NCBI RefSeq assembly: GCF_030814995.1
Contig: NZ_JAUSVX010000010.1
Span: 186,001 to 250,000 of the forward strand
From: Labrys wisconsinensis
Lineage (GTDB): Bacteria; Pseudomonadota; Alphaproteobacteria; Rhizobiales; Labraceae
Length of the DNA: 64,000 nt
Direction of reading: 5' to 3'
Numbering within the stretch: position 1 is the first letter of the stretch; each line of letters opens with the position of its first letter. Shown one piece after another: positions 17,409-25,598 of the stretch. The notes beneath the pieces were generated by a model. That model ran no database searches, was not told where the DNA came from, and saw only the letters and a program-made list of their open reading frames with translations. Made by a program: the position numbers and the translations under genes.

Positions 17409-17663
17409 ATGGGATTCAAGCGCGATCGCGAGGGTTCGCCCGAATACGACGTGGAATCGGACGAGGCGGTCCTCGCCAGCGGCCCCGGCGGCGAGGGCAA
17501 CAGGGAGTCGCTCTCGGACGCCCTTCGGCGCGGCGTCACGCCCGAGCTGGCGCGCAAGCTCGCCGAGGAGGCCGCCACGGCAAAGGCGCCCGACGCCGAC
17601 GACGATGTCGAGCATGTCGAGACGCCGGCCGGCCCGCAGCCGCCCCTGCCGGGCTCCGGCTAG
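17409..17663 (+). CDS. Small acidic hypothetical protein
   Basis: An 84-residue hydrophilic, acidic protein without signal or membrane segments, starting [18 protein letters not shown] and ending in a Pro-rich tail. ATG 17409 has GGGAGGCGG upstream. It is divergent from the MFS gene and stands alone. Low-complexity charged composition suggests it is largely disordered. I recognise no family. Confidence 0.55.
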   Translation: MGFKRDREGSPEYDVESDEAVLASGPGGEGNRESLSDALRRGVTPELARKLAEEAATAKAPDADDDVEHVETPAGPQPPLPGSG

Positions 17664-17827
17664 CGCCGGACCTGCAAAGGAGCGCGAACAGGCGTCCGCG
17701 CATCGCCACGAAAATCCTCGCTGATCGGAACGGCGCGTCGCGTATCCGCGCGCCGCCGAGGCCTTCGATTCCGGATGTCCGAGCCGGTCGCATGCGCTAT
17801 GCCTGCCGCTTTCGCGGGAGGAGCGTC

Positions 17828-18619
17828 ATGGCGTCACCGATCAGGATCGCGGTGGCCGGCGCACGCGGCCATATGGGCCGGGCGGTGATCGAAGCCCTGG
17901 CCGACGAGCCGGGGCTGGTGCTCGCCGCCCGCTTCGGCCGGCCGGGCGACGAGCGGGACGGCCTCGTCGACAGGGCCGCCGCGCTCGCCGCCGCCGACGT
18001 GGTGCTCGACTTCACCACCGGCGCCGCCTCGGCCGCCCTGGCGCAGGCCTGCGCCGCGCGCGGCGGGCCGGCGCTGGTGATCGGCGCCACCGGCTTCGAG
18101 CCGCCCGAGCTCGCGGCCGTCGCCGAGGCGGCCCGCCGCATCCCGATCGTGCGCGCCGGCAATTTCTCGCTCGGCCTCGCCATGCTGCTCGGGCTGGTGG
18201 CCCAGGCCGCCCGCGCCCTGCCGGCCGAGGCCTGGGATATCGAGATCCTCGAGGCCCATCACCGCCGCAAGCTCGACGCGCCTTCCGGCACGGCGCTGAT
18301 GCTGGGCGAGGCCGCCGCCGCGGGCCGCGGCGTCGCGCTCGCCGCGGTGGAGCGGCGCGGACGCGACGGCCTGGCCGGCCCGCGTCCGCCCGGCGAGATC
18401 GGTTTCGCCGTGCTGCGCGGCGGCGGCATCGTCGGCGAGCACAGCGTGGTTTTCGCGGCCGAGAGCGAGACCCTCACCCTGTCTCATGCGGCGCACGACC
18501 GCGGCATGTTCGCCCGCGGCGCCCTCGCCGCCGCCCGCTGGATCGTCGGGCGGGCGCCGGGCGCATATGACATGCAGGACGTGCTGGGGTTCATGCCGAT
18601 TGGACAAGAGAACGGCTAG
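17828..18619 (+). CDS. dapB: 4-hydroxy-tetrahydrodipicolinate reductase
   Basis: The 263-residue enzyme reduces the dihydrodipicolinate precursor in lysine and diaminopimelate synthesis. The NAD(P) motif is [12 protein letters not shown] near residue 9; [11 protein letters not shown] and VIGATGFE follow. The substrate motif [18 protein letters not shown] (about 145-163) contains the catalytic His-His and Lys. The C-terminal [21 protein letters not shown] is characteristic. ATG 17828 is preceded by GGGAGGAGC. Its last four bases overlap the convergent parE stop. The gene stands apart from other dap genes, so a second copy elsewhere in the genome is possible. Confidence 0.93.
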   Translation: MASPIRIAVAGARGHMGRAVIEALADEPGLVLAARFGRPGDERDGLVDRAAALAAADVVLDFTTGAASAALAQACAARGGPALVIGATGFEPPELAAVAEAARRIPIVRAGNFSLGLAMLLGLVAQAARALPAEAWDIEILEAHHRRKLDAPSGTALMLGEAAAAGRGVALAAVERRGRDGLAGPRPPGEIGFAVLRGGGIVGEHSVVFAAESETLTLSHAAHDRGMFARGALAAARWIVGRAPGAYDMQDVLGFMPIGQENG

Positions 18620-18909
18620 TCTGGCAGATTCCTGCTCACGTCCTGCTTCTGGTGCAGAATGCGGATGATTTCCAGTCGATCACCGTGGTCACGGAAATAG
18701 GCCATATGCGATCCGGCGGCGTATTTCAGGTAGCCAGAGCGTATGTCGACCGGCCGGCCTCGTCTGGCACCGGAGGCCAGACCATGGCAGGCGTCGCGGA
18801 TTTCATCCGTATAGCGGTCTGCCTGATCCGGTCCCCAATGCTCGGCGCTGTAGTCCCAAATATAGTCGAGGTCCGCCTCCGCCGCAGGCGAGAGGGCAAG
18901 GGACTTCAT
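18616..18909 (-). CDS. parE: ParE-family toxin
   Basis: A 97-residue RelE/ParE-superfamily toxin: [28 protein letters not shown] at the N-terminus, then [25 protein letters not shown] and [10 protein letters not shown]. The GxHMxYFR-like strand and the RILHxxxD ending are the ParE pattern. ParE toxins act on DNA gyrase. Its start overlaps the parD stop (ATGA), so they are translationally coupled. The reading frame is intact. Confidence 0.9.
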   Translation of the reverse strand: MKSLALSPAAEADLDYIWDYSAEHWGPDQADRYTDEIRDACHGLASGARRGRPVDIRSGYLKYAAGSHMAYFRDHGDRLEIIRILHQKQDVSRNLPD

Positions 18910-19154
18910 CGGTCCTCATACTCCGCGCGCTTGCGGGCTTTGAATTCCTCGAAATCGAAAGGGCGGGGCTCGCCCGACTGCTCGCCGGCAATGAGGGCAT
19001 CCTGCAGGGCCTTCACCTTGGCCTCATGGTCTTCCAGAAGCCGAAGCCCTGCCCGCACAACGTCACTGGCCGAGCCGTAGCGGCCTGCCCGCACTTGATC
19101 GCTGATGAAGCTGGCGAAATGATCCCCCAGCGTGACGGAGGTGTTGCGACCCAT
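18906..19154 (-). CDS. parD: ParD-family antitoxin
   Basis: An 82-residue antitoxin with an N-terminal ribbon-helix-helix ([40 protein letters not shown]), the standard CopG/ParD DNA-binding unit. A flexible acidic C-terminal segment ([17 protein letters not shown]) would wrap the toxin. It should repress its own promoter. It is first in the operon, with parE next. Confidence 0.9.
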   Translation of the reverse strand: MGRNTSVTLGDHFASFISDQVRAGRYGSASDVVRAGLRLLEDHEAKVKALQDALIAGEQSGEPRPFDFEEFKARKRAEYEDR

Positions 19155-19194
19155 CGGAGCACCTTGCTGTTCGTGACGAATCGTCGTGTACCAA

Positions 19195-19222
19195 TATGTA
19201 ATACATCCCGCTGAGGGGGCAA
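19195..19222 (-). promoter_or_regulatory. Possible parDE promoter
   Basis: On the minus strand TTGCCC (plus 19217-19222) and TACATA (plus 19195-19200) are 16 bases apart, 41 bases upstream of the parD ATG, in a locally AT-rich patch. This is a housekeeping-like arrangement; ParD would be expected to bind here. Confidence 0.35.
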
Positions 19223-19282
19223 GGATCAGCAAGGACCATCGCCCATGCCAGGGATTTCGTCGTCGGCGAGCACAGCGCCCCC

Positions 19283-20392
19283 TCACGCCATGGCGCCGCG
19301 CGCCGCCACCGGCCACAGGCGCTCCACCCGGCCCCGCCGCACGCCGACATACCAGTCGTGCCGGTCGACCGTCGGGTCGCAATGGCCGGGGACCAGGCGC
19401 AGGCGCTGGCCGAGAGCCAGCGGCTCGGCGCCGGGGTCGAGCGCCAGCTGCCCGTGCTCGTCGGAGGCGGCGACATAGCGCACGTCCTGCCGGCCCGAGA
19501 CCAGCGGCAGGCCGCTGTCGATCGCCACGGCCTTGTGGCCGGCATCGACCACCGCGGTGCCCGGGCGCGGCGCGCTCATCACGCCGGCGAGCACGAACAG
19601 CGCCTGGCGGAACGGCGGCGGCGCCTGGTTGCGGGCATAGTCGGCATCCATGAACACGTAGGAGCCGGCCTGCAGCTCGGTGAACACGCCGCTGGCCGCC
19701 TCCAGCGCAAAGCTGCCGGTGCCGGCCCCCGTCACCACCTCGCAGGCGAGGCCGTGGCGACGGAGGTCCTCCACCACGCTGCCGGCCCGCTCCACGGCCG
19801 CGCCGACCGCCGCCGCCCGCTCCTCCGGGGTGCGCAGGTGCTGGGCCAGCCCGTGATAGGCCTGGATGCCGCCGAAGATCAGGTGCGGGCTCGCGGCGAT
19901 GCGCCGGGCGAGCGCCGTCGCATCCGGCCCCGGCGCCGCGCCGCAGCGGCCGCCGCCGGCGTCGATCTCGACCAGCACGCGCAGGCGCACGCCGGCATCC
20001 GCCGCAGCCGCGGCGGCGGCGTCGACGCCGCGGGGATCATCGGCGCAGAGGCCGATGCGGGCGATGCGCGCCAGCGCGGCCAGGCGCGCCAGCTTCGCCG
20101 GATCGACCACCTCGTTGGAGACGAGGATGTCGGGAACGCCGCCCCAGGCCAGGACCTCGGCCTCGCCGACCTTCTGCACGCACTGGCCGACCGCGCCGCG
20201 CGCCGCCTGCAGATGCGCGACGACCGGCGACTTGTGCGTCTTGGCGTGCGGGCGCAGCCTGACGCCGGCCGCGGCGACGAGCCCGGCCATATGGTCGAGA
20301 TTGGCCTCGAAGGCGTCGAGGTCGACGATCAGCGCGGGCGTGTCGACCGCGTCCTCGCGCATGCCGGGCTGCGCCGGCGGTTGCTGCAGCAT
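19283..20392 (-). CDS. DSD1-type PLP enzyme, 3-hydroxy-D-aspartate aldolase-like
   Basis: A 369-residue fold-type III PLP enzyme with an alanine-racemase-like barrel. The PLP lysine is expected in [10 protein letters not shown] (about residue 50). The zinc site is PGHCDP near the C-terminus, followed by [24 protein letters not shown], a tail shared with beta-hydroxyaspartate aldolase (BhcC), D-threonine aldolase and D-serine dehydratase. Other matching blocks are [28 protein letters not shown] and [16 protein letters not shown]. It should act on a D- or erythro-3-hydroxy amino acid. It lies downstream of an amidohydrolase gene on the same strand with a good AAGGAGG site. Which of the three reactions it performs is not decidable from sequence. 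Confidence 0.85.
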   Translation of the reverse strand: MLQQPPAQPGMREDAVDTPALIVDLDAFEANLDHMAGLVAAAGVRLRPHAKTHKSPVVAHLQAARGAVGQCVQKVGEAEVLAWGGVPDILVSNEVVDPAKLARLAALARIARIGLCADDPRGVDAAAAAAADAGVRLRVLVEIDAGGGRCGAAPGPDATALARRIAASPHLIFGGIQAYHGLAQHLRTPEERAAAVGAAVERAGSVVEDLRRHGLACEVVTGAGTGSFALEAASGVFTELQAGSYVFMDADYARNQAPPPFRQALFVLAGVMSAPRPGTAVVDAGHKAVAIDSGLPLVSGRQDVRYVAASDEHGQLALDPGAEPLALGQRLRLVPGHCDPTVDRHDWYVGVRRGRVERLWPVAARGAMA

Positions 20393-20417
20393 GATGGCCT
20401 CCTTCAGCGCGCGGGTC

Positions 20418-21545
20418 TCATGCCGGCCAGGCCCGGCCGGCGACCACCAGGCCCTCGGCGAACAGGCGCTCGCCGGCCGTCACCACCTCGCCGCGCACGT
20501 CCTCCAGCGGGAAGGCCCCCTCCCTCAGCGACAGGATGCTGGCATCGCCCACCGAGCCGGGCTTGAGCGTGCCGAGCTCCGGCCGGCCCAGCGCCCTGGC
20601 GGCGTTGACGGTGGAGGCGGCGATCACCTGATCGAGCGGCATGCCGAGCGCCAGGAACTTGGAGAGCGTCGTGACCTGGTCGTAGGCCGGGCCGTTGATG
20701 CACAGGGCATGCACGTCCGAGGAGATGGTGTCGGGCAGGAAGCCGTGGTCGAGCATGGCCCGCGCCGTCTTCCAGCCGAAGGAGCCCATGCCGTGGCCGA
20801 TGTCGAACAGCACGCCGCGCTCGCGCGCCGCCAGCACCTCGGGCTTGATCGAACCGTTGCCGGCGACCGGCGCATTCGGGAACGGCCGGAAGCAATGGGT
20901 CAGCACGTCGCCGGGGCGCAGGCGCTCGACCACCGCCTCGTAGGAGGGCGGCGGCTCGTCGATATGCACCATCATCGGCAGGCCGGTCTCGTCGGCGACC
21001 TGCAGCGCGATGTCGAGCGGAGCGATGCCGGCCGGCCCGCTGGCGTGGAGGCCGATCCTGACCTTGATGCCGATGATCAGGTCCCGGTTGGCCTCGGCCA
21101 CCTCGACCGCGTCGCGCGCCGCCATCAGGCGGATGTCGTGGCTCTCGCCGACCATGATCCGGTGCGAGAAGCCGAAGATGCCGGCGAAGGAGACGTGGAG
21201 ATAGACCAGCACGCGCACCGGACAGGGCTCGATGACATGGCGGCGGAAGCCGGCAAAGTTGCCCGGCCCGGCGCTGCCCGTGTCGACGCATGTGGTGACC
21301 GCGCTCGCCTTGGCGTAATCCGCCGGATCGACGCCGAGCGAGGTGCCGCCCCAATAGACGTGGGTGTGCAGGTCGATCAGGCCCGGCGTGACGATCCTGC
21401 CGGCGACGTCGCGCATCTCGGCGCCCTCCAGGCCCTCGCCGATCGCCGCGACCCTGCCGCCGGCGAAGGCGACGTCGGCGACGCGGTCGATCCCCTGGGA
21501 CGGGTCGACCACCCGGCCGTTGCGGAGCACGAGATCGAAAGGCAT
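20418..21545 (-). CDS. Amidohydrolase/deacetylase-family metallohydrolase
   Basis: The 375-residue enzyme has a dihydroorotase-like TIM barrel. Metal ligands: HxH in DLHTHVYWG (about 60), a carbamylated-lysine candidate in IGIKVRIG, His in MVHIDEPP and LTHCFRP, and Asp in SSDVHAL. The small beta-sandwich domain ends the protein (GDASILSLREG). It is close to the Atu3266/EF0837 group, which deacetylates acyl-hydroxy acids or cleaves cyclic amides. It is first in a two-gene operon with the PLP enzyme, suggesting that it releases an N- or O-acylated hydroxy amino acid for the aldolase. That coupling is inference. Confidence 0.85.
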   Translation of the reverse strand: MPFDLVLRNGRVVDPSQGIDRVADVAFAGGRVAAIGEGLEGAEMRDVAGRIVTPGLIDLHTHVYWGGTSLGVDPADYAKASAVTTCVDTGSAGPGNFAGFRRHVIEPCPVRVLVYLHVSFAGIFGFSHRIMVGESHDIRLMAARDAVEVAEANRDLIIGIKVRIGLHASGPAGIAPLDIALQVADETGLPMMVHIDEPPPSYEAVVERLRPGDVLTHCFRPFPNAPVAGNGSIKPEVLAARERGVLFDIGHGMGSFGWKTARAMLDHGFLPDTISSDVHALCINGPAYDQVTTLSKFLALGMPLDQVIAASTVNAARALGRPELGTLKPGSVGDASILSLREGAFPLEDVRGEVVTAGERLFAEGLVVAGRAWPA

Positions 21546-21819
21546 GGCATCACTCGCTGCGGGAGGGACGGTACCGGGCGGGGAGCCCGGCGCGGCCGGC
21601 AGGGCGCCGGCGGCTCGCGCCCGCCAGGGATAGCAGGGATGCGGGGACCTGTCTGCGGGCCGGAGGGCGATCGCAGCGGCCGTGGCCGGCGTGCCGGAAC
21701 CCGAGCCGAGGCGCACCGTGCCCGTCCACTCATGGAGCCTGAGGCGACGCCTTGGAGCTCGTGCAGGCTTGCACCGGCCCCGCCCTCCCCCCAGACTGCC
21801 GCCCGTCCGGGAGACTGCC

Positions 21820-22947
21820 ATGACTCTGCCTGCCTTCCTGTATGCGTGGGGCTCCCGCGCCGCCCTGCTCCTCGCGCTGGCCCTCGCCGGCGCGGCGCCG
21901 GCCGGCGCCGCCGACGCGCCCCTGATCGGCGCCTATCTCTGGGGCGGGCAGCTCGACCGCGGCCAGGGCCTCGAGCGTTTCCACGCCTCGGTCGACTTCC
22001 TCATGAAGCAGGGCTTTCACGCCATCCGCATCCCGATGACCGAGAACAGCCTCGACGAGATCGGCATCGACCGCACCCGCTGCGGCGCGGGCGCCGACAC
22101 CGCCTGCTTCCTCCGGCAGGCGCTGGACAGCCCGGCCTTCGACGCGCCCGGCCTGCGGCTCCTGATGATCACCCTGCACGAAAGCGCCTCGAAGGGCGTG
22201 CTCGCCGACGGGCTGACCCCCGAGCGCCGCCAGGCGATCACCGCCGAGCTGACCGGCGTTCTGGAGACGCTGCAGCACCGTTTCGCCGGTCGGTCGGTCG
22301 AGATCGTGCTCTCCAACTGGGAGGGCGACAACCAGGTCTATTGCGGCAGCGTGGTGCGCTATGCCCGCCAGCCCGCGTTCACCGCGAGCTGCGACACGCC
22401 GACGGGCGACGGCCTCGACCGGCGGCTGGCGCATTTCGTCGACTGGATGCAGCTGCGCGACGCCGTGGTGCAAACCTTCCGCGCCGCCCATCCCGGCTTC
22501 GACGTCGAGCATGCGCCGGAGTTCAACCTCGCCTATCTCGGCCCGCGCAACTGCAAGACCCGCTGCGACGTTTCCCGCACCGTCTTCGCCGCCCTGGCCC
22601 GGGCCGGCAAGCGCCCGCTCTGCTCCTTCTCCTCCTACAACAGCACCAACCGCGGCGCGCTGCAGGACGACCTCCCCCGCCTGCTCGCCACCTGCGACCG
22701 CGTGATCCTCGGCGAGCTCGGCTTCGCGCCGGCGCGCCAGGGCCCGGAGCGTGTGCGCCAGGGCTTCGCGAAAGCCGCGGCGGCGGCCGCCGCCTTCCCC
22801 GGCAAGGTCCCGGCAATGGTGATCTGGAACGCCTTCGACCAGCCCGGCCGGACACGGGAGGACAGCTTCGGGCTGTACAGGGAGGACGGGACGCCGGGGA
22901 ATGTGGTGAACCTGCCGGCGGGCATGGCGCCGGGCGCGGCGCCGTAA
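21820..22947 (+). CDS. Secreted TIM-barrel-like protein of unknown function
   Basis: A 375-residue protein with a clear Sec signal (ALLLALALAGAAPAGAAD). The mature part has glycosidase-like patterns: LIGAYLWGGQLDRG, FLMKQGFHAIRIPMTEN, LRLLMITLHES, ILSNWEGDNQVYCG, EFNLAYLGPRNC and VIWNAFDQPG. Several cysteine pairs suggest disulphides in the periplasm. The layout is reminiscent of clan-A glycoside hydrolases, with Glu in NWEGDN a possible catalytic residue, but I do not recognise a named family. A 13-codon piece closely matching its APGLRLLMITLHE segment lies at 31617-31655, on the far side of the sigma-factor locus. Confidence 0.8.
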   Translation: MTLPAFLYAWGSRAALLLALALAGAAPAGAADAPLIGAYLWGGQLDRGQGLERFHASVDFLMKQGFHAIRIPMTENSLDEIGIDRTRCGAGADTACFLRQALDSPAFDAPGLRLLMITLHESASKGVLADGLTPERRQAITAELTGVLETLQHRFAGRSVEIVLSNWEGDNQVYCGSVVRYARQPAFTASCDTPTGDGLDRRLAHFVDWMQLRDAVVQTFRAAHPGFDVEHAPEFNLAYLGPRNCKTRCDVSRTVFAALARAGKRPLCSFSSYNSTNRGALQDDLPRLLATCDRVILGELGFAPARQGPERVRQGFAKAAAAAAAFPGKVPAMVIWNAFDQPGRTREDSFGLYREDGTPGNVVNLPAGMAPGAAP

Positions 22948-23035
22948 CGGGCCGGAGCCGGCACCGCAGATCCGCCGGCGGCCGGCCTGCGTACAATGCG
23001 CATCGTCCCCCGCCGGATTCACCGCGAGGCCCGCC

Positions 23036-23413
23036 ATGCGCATGCTGATCGCCCTGCCTCTCTCCCTCGTGCTGTCCGTGGCGGCCGCCGCCGAGCGCGG
23101 CGTGGCCGCTCCCTATGGCATCTGGATGCGCGGCGACGGCAATGCCCGGGTGCGGATCGCCCCCTGCGGCGCCAAGCTGTGCGCCACCAATCTCTGGATC
23201 CGGGACCCGTCCAGCGGAGAGGCGGTCGGCGACCGCCTCGTCATGAGCCTTGCGCCGAAGGGCGGCTCGACGCTGGCAGGCTCCGCCTTCGACCCGAAGC
23301 GGAACCTCACCTATGCGCTGGAGATGCAGGTCGGGGCCAAGCGGCTGGAGACACGCGGCTGCATCCTCGGCCAGATCCTGTGCAAGACGGTATCCTGGTC
23401 CCGCACGAAGTGA
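23036..23413 (+). CDS. DUF2147-like secreted protein
   Basis: A 125-residue protein with a Sec signal (MLIALPLSLVLSVAAAAE). The mature domain matches DUF2147: PYGIWMRGDGNARVRIAPCGAKLCATNLWI, then AFDPKRNLTYALEMQVGAKRLETRGCIL and CKTVSW. Such proteins are small periplasmic beta-barrels of unknown function. It lies 88 bases after the secreted TIM-barrel gene on the same strand, and may be cotranscribed with it. Confidence 0.82.
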   Translation: MRMLIALPLSLVLSVAAAAERGVAAPYGIWMRGDGNARVRIAPCGAKLCATNLWIRDPSSGEAVGDRLVMSLAPKGGSTLAGSAFDPKRNLTYALEMQVGAKRLETRGCILGQILCKTVSWSRTK

Positions 23414-23463
23414 GCGGCGCCCAGGCGCGATTGCCGCTCATCCGGGCGAGCCCGGAGCCCCAA

Positions 23464-23558
23464 AGCATTTTCCAGCGGACCGGCACTCGCGTGAAAAAAT
23501 GCGCAGGAACAAGGAGATGCAGAGCGCTCTCGATTCAACCTGAAGCGATCGCGCTTCA
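23464..23558. repeat. Dispersed intergenic repeat ending in a TGAAGCG palindrome
   Basis: The segment begins GCATTTTCCAG, carries ACCGGCACTCGCGTGAAAAAATGCG, and ends in TGAAGCG (23541-23547) and CGCTTCA (23552-23558) around ATCG. This order resembles an intergenic repeat widespread in Rhizobiales genomes (from memory). The final palindrome overlaps the stop codon of the methyltransferase at 23556, so it may also terminate both converging transcripts. Confidence 0.55.
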
Positions 23559-24785
23559 GCCCCGGAGCGTGTAGAAGCCGACGTCGATGGCGCGGGCGCG
23601 GAAGCCGCCCTCGCAGTAGCCGAGATAATAGTCCCACAGGCGCCGGAACTCCTCGCCGAAGCCGAGCCTGTCGATGTCGCGGCGGGCGGCGCCGAAGCGC
23701 CGGCGCCACTCGGCCAGGGTCAGGGCATAGCTGGCGCCGAAGCTCTCCAGCCCGACCAGGTCGAGCCCCGCCCGCCGGGCATGGGTGGCGATCAGGGCCT
23801 TGGTGGGCAGCATCCCGCCGGGGAAGATGTGGCGCTGGATGAAGTCGGTGTTGCGGCGATAGCCCTCGAACCGGTCCTCGGCGATGGTGATGACCTGGAG
23901 CACCGCCGTGCCGCCGTGCTTCAGGCACTCCCTCACCTTGCGGAAATAGATGGGCCAGTAGCGCTCGCCGACCGCTTCCAGCATCTCGATGGAGACGATG
24001 CGATCATAGCGGCCCTCCGCCTCGCGGTAGTCCTGGAAGCGCAGGCGGGCACGGCCGTCGAGCCCCTCCCCGGCCAGCATGGCGGTGCCGTAGGCGAGCT
24101 GCTCGCGCGACAGGGTGAGGCCGGTGACGTCGGCGCCGCGCCGGGCGAGGGCGGCCGCGAGGCCGCCCCAGCCGCAGCCGATCTCCAGCACCGTGTCGCC
24201 GCTCCGGACGTCCATGAGCGCGAGGACGCGCCGGATCTTTGCCGCCTGCGCCTCCTCCAGGCTCTGGCCGGGCGCTTCGTAGAGCGCGGAGGAATAGCTC
24301 ATGCTCCGGTCGAGCCAGAGACGGTAGAAGGCGTTGCCGAGGTCGTAGTGAAAGGCGATGTTGCGCCGGCTGCCGTCCGGCGAATTGCCGCGCAGCGCAT
24401 GGCGCAGCCGGTTCCACAGGCGCAGCGGCAGCAGCGCCGCCAGCCGCGCCTCGAGCTGGGGCACGTTGAGGGCGGCCAGCTCGACGAGGGCAGCCAGGTC
24501 CGGGCTGGACCAGTCACCCGCGACATAGGCCTCGGAGAAGCCGACATCGCCGCCGGTCAGGAGCCGGCGCAGGGCGCGCCAGCGATGCAGCACCAGGGTC
24601 GCGTCCGGGCCCGGCGCCGCGCCGCGCCCGGCCAGCCGCCGCTGCTCCGGCGTGACGATGGCGAGGCGGCCGGCCGCCAGGCTGCCGAGCAGGCGCTTCA
24701 GGATCAGGTCCCTCGGGCCGGACCGGCCCTCGGTCCCGGCCAGCGCTTCCGGCAGGTCGTCGCGGCGGTCGGTGTCGACATGCAT
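23556..24785 (-). CDS. Cyclopropane-fatty-acyl-phospholipid synthase-like methyltransferase
   Basis: A 409-residue SAM-dependent methyltransferase acting on unsaturated membrane acyl chains. The SAM motif VLEIGCGWGG is near residue 200; NIAFHYDLGNAFYRLWLD, MSYSSALY, IVSIEMLEAVGERYWP and FIQRHIFPGGMLPT are family hallmarks, and an N-terminal SCP2-like domain precedes them. It is the last gene of the minus-strand operon (FAD oxidoreductase, DUF1365, this gene), 3 bases after DUF1365, with GGAGGA as ribosome site. Under an RpoE-type promoter it would modify lipids during singlet-oxygen stress; relatives in Rhodobacter act in furan fatty acid formation. It has a divergent paralogue at 30071-31129. 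Confidence 0.92.
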   Translation of the reverse strand: MHVDTDRRDDLPEALAGTEGRSGPRDLILKRLLGSLAAGRLAIVTPEQRRLAGRGAAPGPDATLVLHRWRALRRLLTGGDVGFSEAYVAGDWSSPDLAALVELAALNVPQLEARLAALLPLRLWNRLRHALRGNSPDGSRRNIAFHYDLGNAFYRLWLDRSMSYSSALYEAPGQSLEEAQAAKIRRVLALMDVRSGDTVLEIGCGWGGLAAALARRGADVTGLTLSREQLAYGTAMLAGEGLDGRARLRFQDYREAEGRYDRIVSIEMLEAVGERYWPIYFRKVRECLKHGGTAVLQVITIAEDRFEGYRRNTDFIQRHIFPGGMLPTKALIATHARRAGLDLVGLESFGASYALTLAEWRRRFGAARRDIDRLGFGEEFRRLWDYYLGYCEGGFRARAIDVGFYTLRG

Positions 24786-24788
24786 GCG

Positions 24789-25598
24789 TCATCGTCCTCC
24801 AGGCCGGGATGAGGGGACAATGCTGACCGCGGCGGCCGGCGGCGCCGGGCGGGCACGCAGCCCGATGCCCTTTGCCCAGAGCCACAGCGCCTCCCAATGG
24901 ATGGCGGCGACGACCTTGAACGTCAGCAGGGGGTAGGCGAAAGCCGCGCGGGCGAGCTGGCGGTCGGTCAGCGGGCGTCGCGCGGCGGTGTGCACCGCGC
25001 TGAGCACCGGGCCGTCGGCGCCGCTGACCAGGATGGCGACGGCGAGGCCGTCTCCCGGCGGCAGGACCCGGAAGGCGTAGGTCAGCTCCATGTCCATGAA
25101 CGGCGAGACATGGAAGCGCTTGGCGGCATGCTGGCGCAGCACCGGCCCGTCCGCGGCCTCGACCGGGATGAGGTAGGAATGCCTCTGGCCGAACGTGTTG
25201 TTGACCTCGTAGAGCACCGCCATCAGCTCGCCGGAGCGGCGGTGGCAGAAATAGACGCTGAGGGGGTTGAAGGCATAGCCGAGGATGCGCGGCATCGCCA
25301 GCAGCCGGACCGCGCCGCCGTCCGGCGCCAGCCCGGCGGTGCGCAGGAGGGCCTCGACCTCGGCCTTCAGCCCGCCCGCCGACGGAGGCCGGCCCCGCTC
25401 GCTGCCATGGTCTCGATCGTGGAAGCTGAACAGGTTGAAGCGGTTGCGCGAGAACAGCCAGAGGCGCCGGGACAGGTCCTCCAGCTCGTCCAGGTCGAGC
25501 AGGACGGAGACCATGCGGTAGGCCAGCCGGTGCCGGCGCGGCTTCAGCCGCACGTGCCTCACCGTGCCGGCATAGAGGGCGGAGCGCAGCTCGCTCAT
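24789..25598 (-). CDS. DUF1365-family protein
   Basis: The 269-residue DUF1365 protein opens with SALYAGTVRHVRLKPRRHRLAYRM and continues through ILGYAFNPLSVYFCHR, VNNTFGQRHSYLI, KRFHVSPFMDMELTYAF and a C-terminal membrane-associated stretch (LLTFKVVAAIHWEALWLWAKG). The family almost always lies between an FAD amine oxidase-like gene and a Cfa-like methyltransferase, as here. Its biochemical role is unproven. The start overlaps the upstream oxidoreductase stop by four bases. Confidence 0.92.
   Translation of the reverse strand: MSELRSALYAGTVRHVRLKPRRHRLAYRMVSVLLDLDELEDLSRRLWLFSRNRFNLFSFHDRDHGSERGRPPSAGGLKAEVEALLRTAGLAPDGGAVRLLAMPRILGYAFNPLSVYFCHRRSGELMAVLYEVNNTFGQRHSYLIPVEAADGPVLRQHAAKRFHVSPFMDMELTYAFRVLPPGDGLAVAILVSGADGPVLSAVHTAARRPLTDRQLARAAFAYPLLTFKVVAAIHWEALWLWAKGIGLRARPAPPAAAVSIVPSSRPGGR

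Noticed and set aside
17305-17409. A 34-codon frame starting [12 protein letters not shown], overlapping the next start as TGATG
   Set aside because: The stop/start overlap is suggestive, but there is no ribosome site, no recognisable pattern and no way to judge conservation.
15911-17615. A longer MFS protein starting upstream of 17194
   Set aside because: Upstream codons have no membrane pattern and cross the divergent small-protein gene; the start at 17194 has the only good ribosome site.
19866-23048. A 1060-codon open frame on the plus strand
   Set aside because: It runs antisense to the amidohydrolase and PLP enzyme and then out of frame through the secreted protein gene. Its translation is low-complexity Arg/Ala/Pro.
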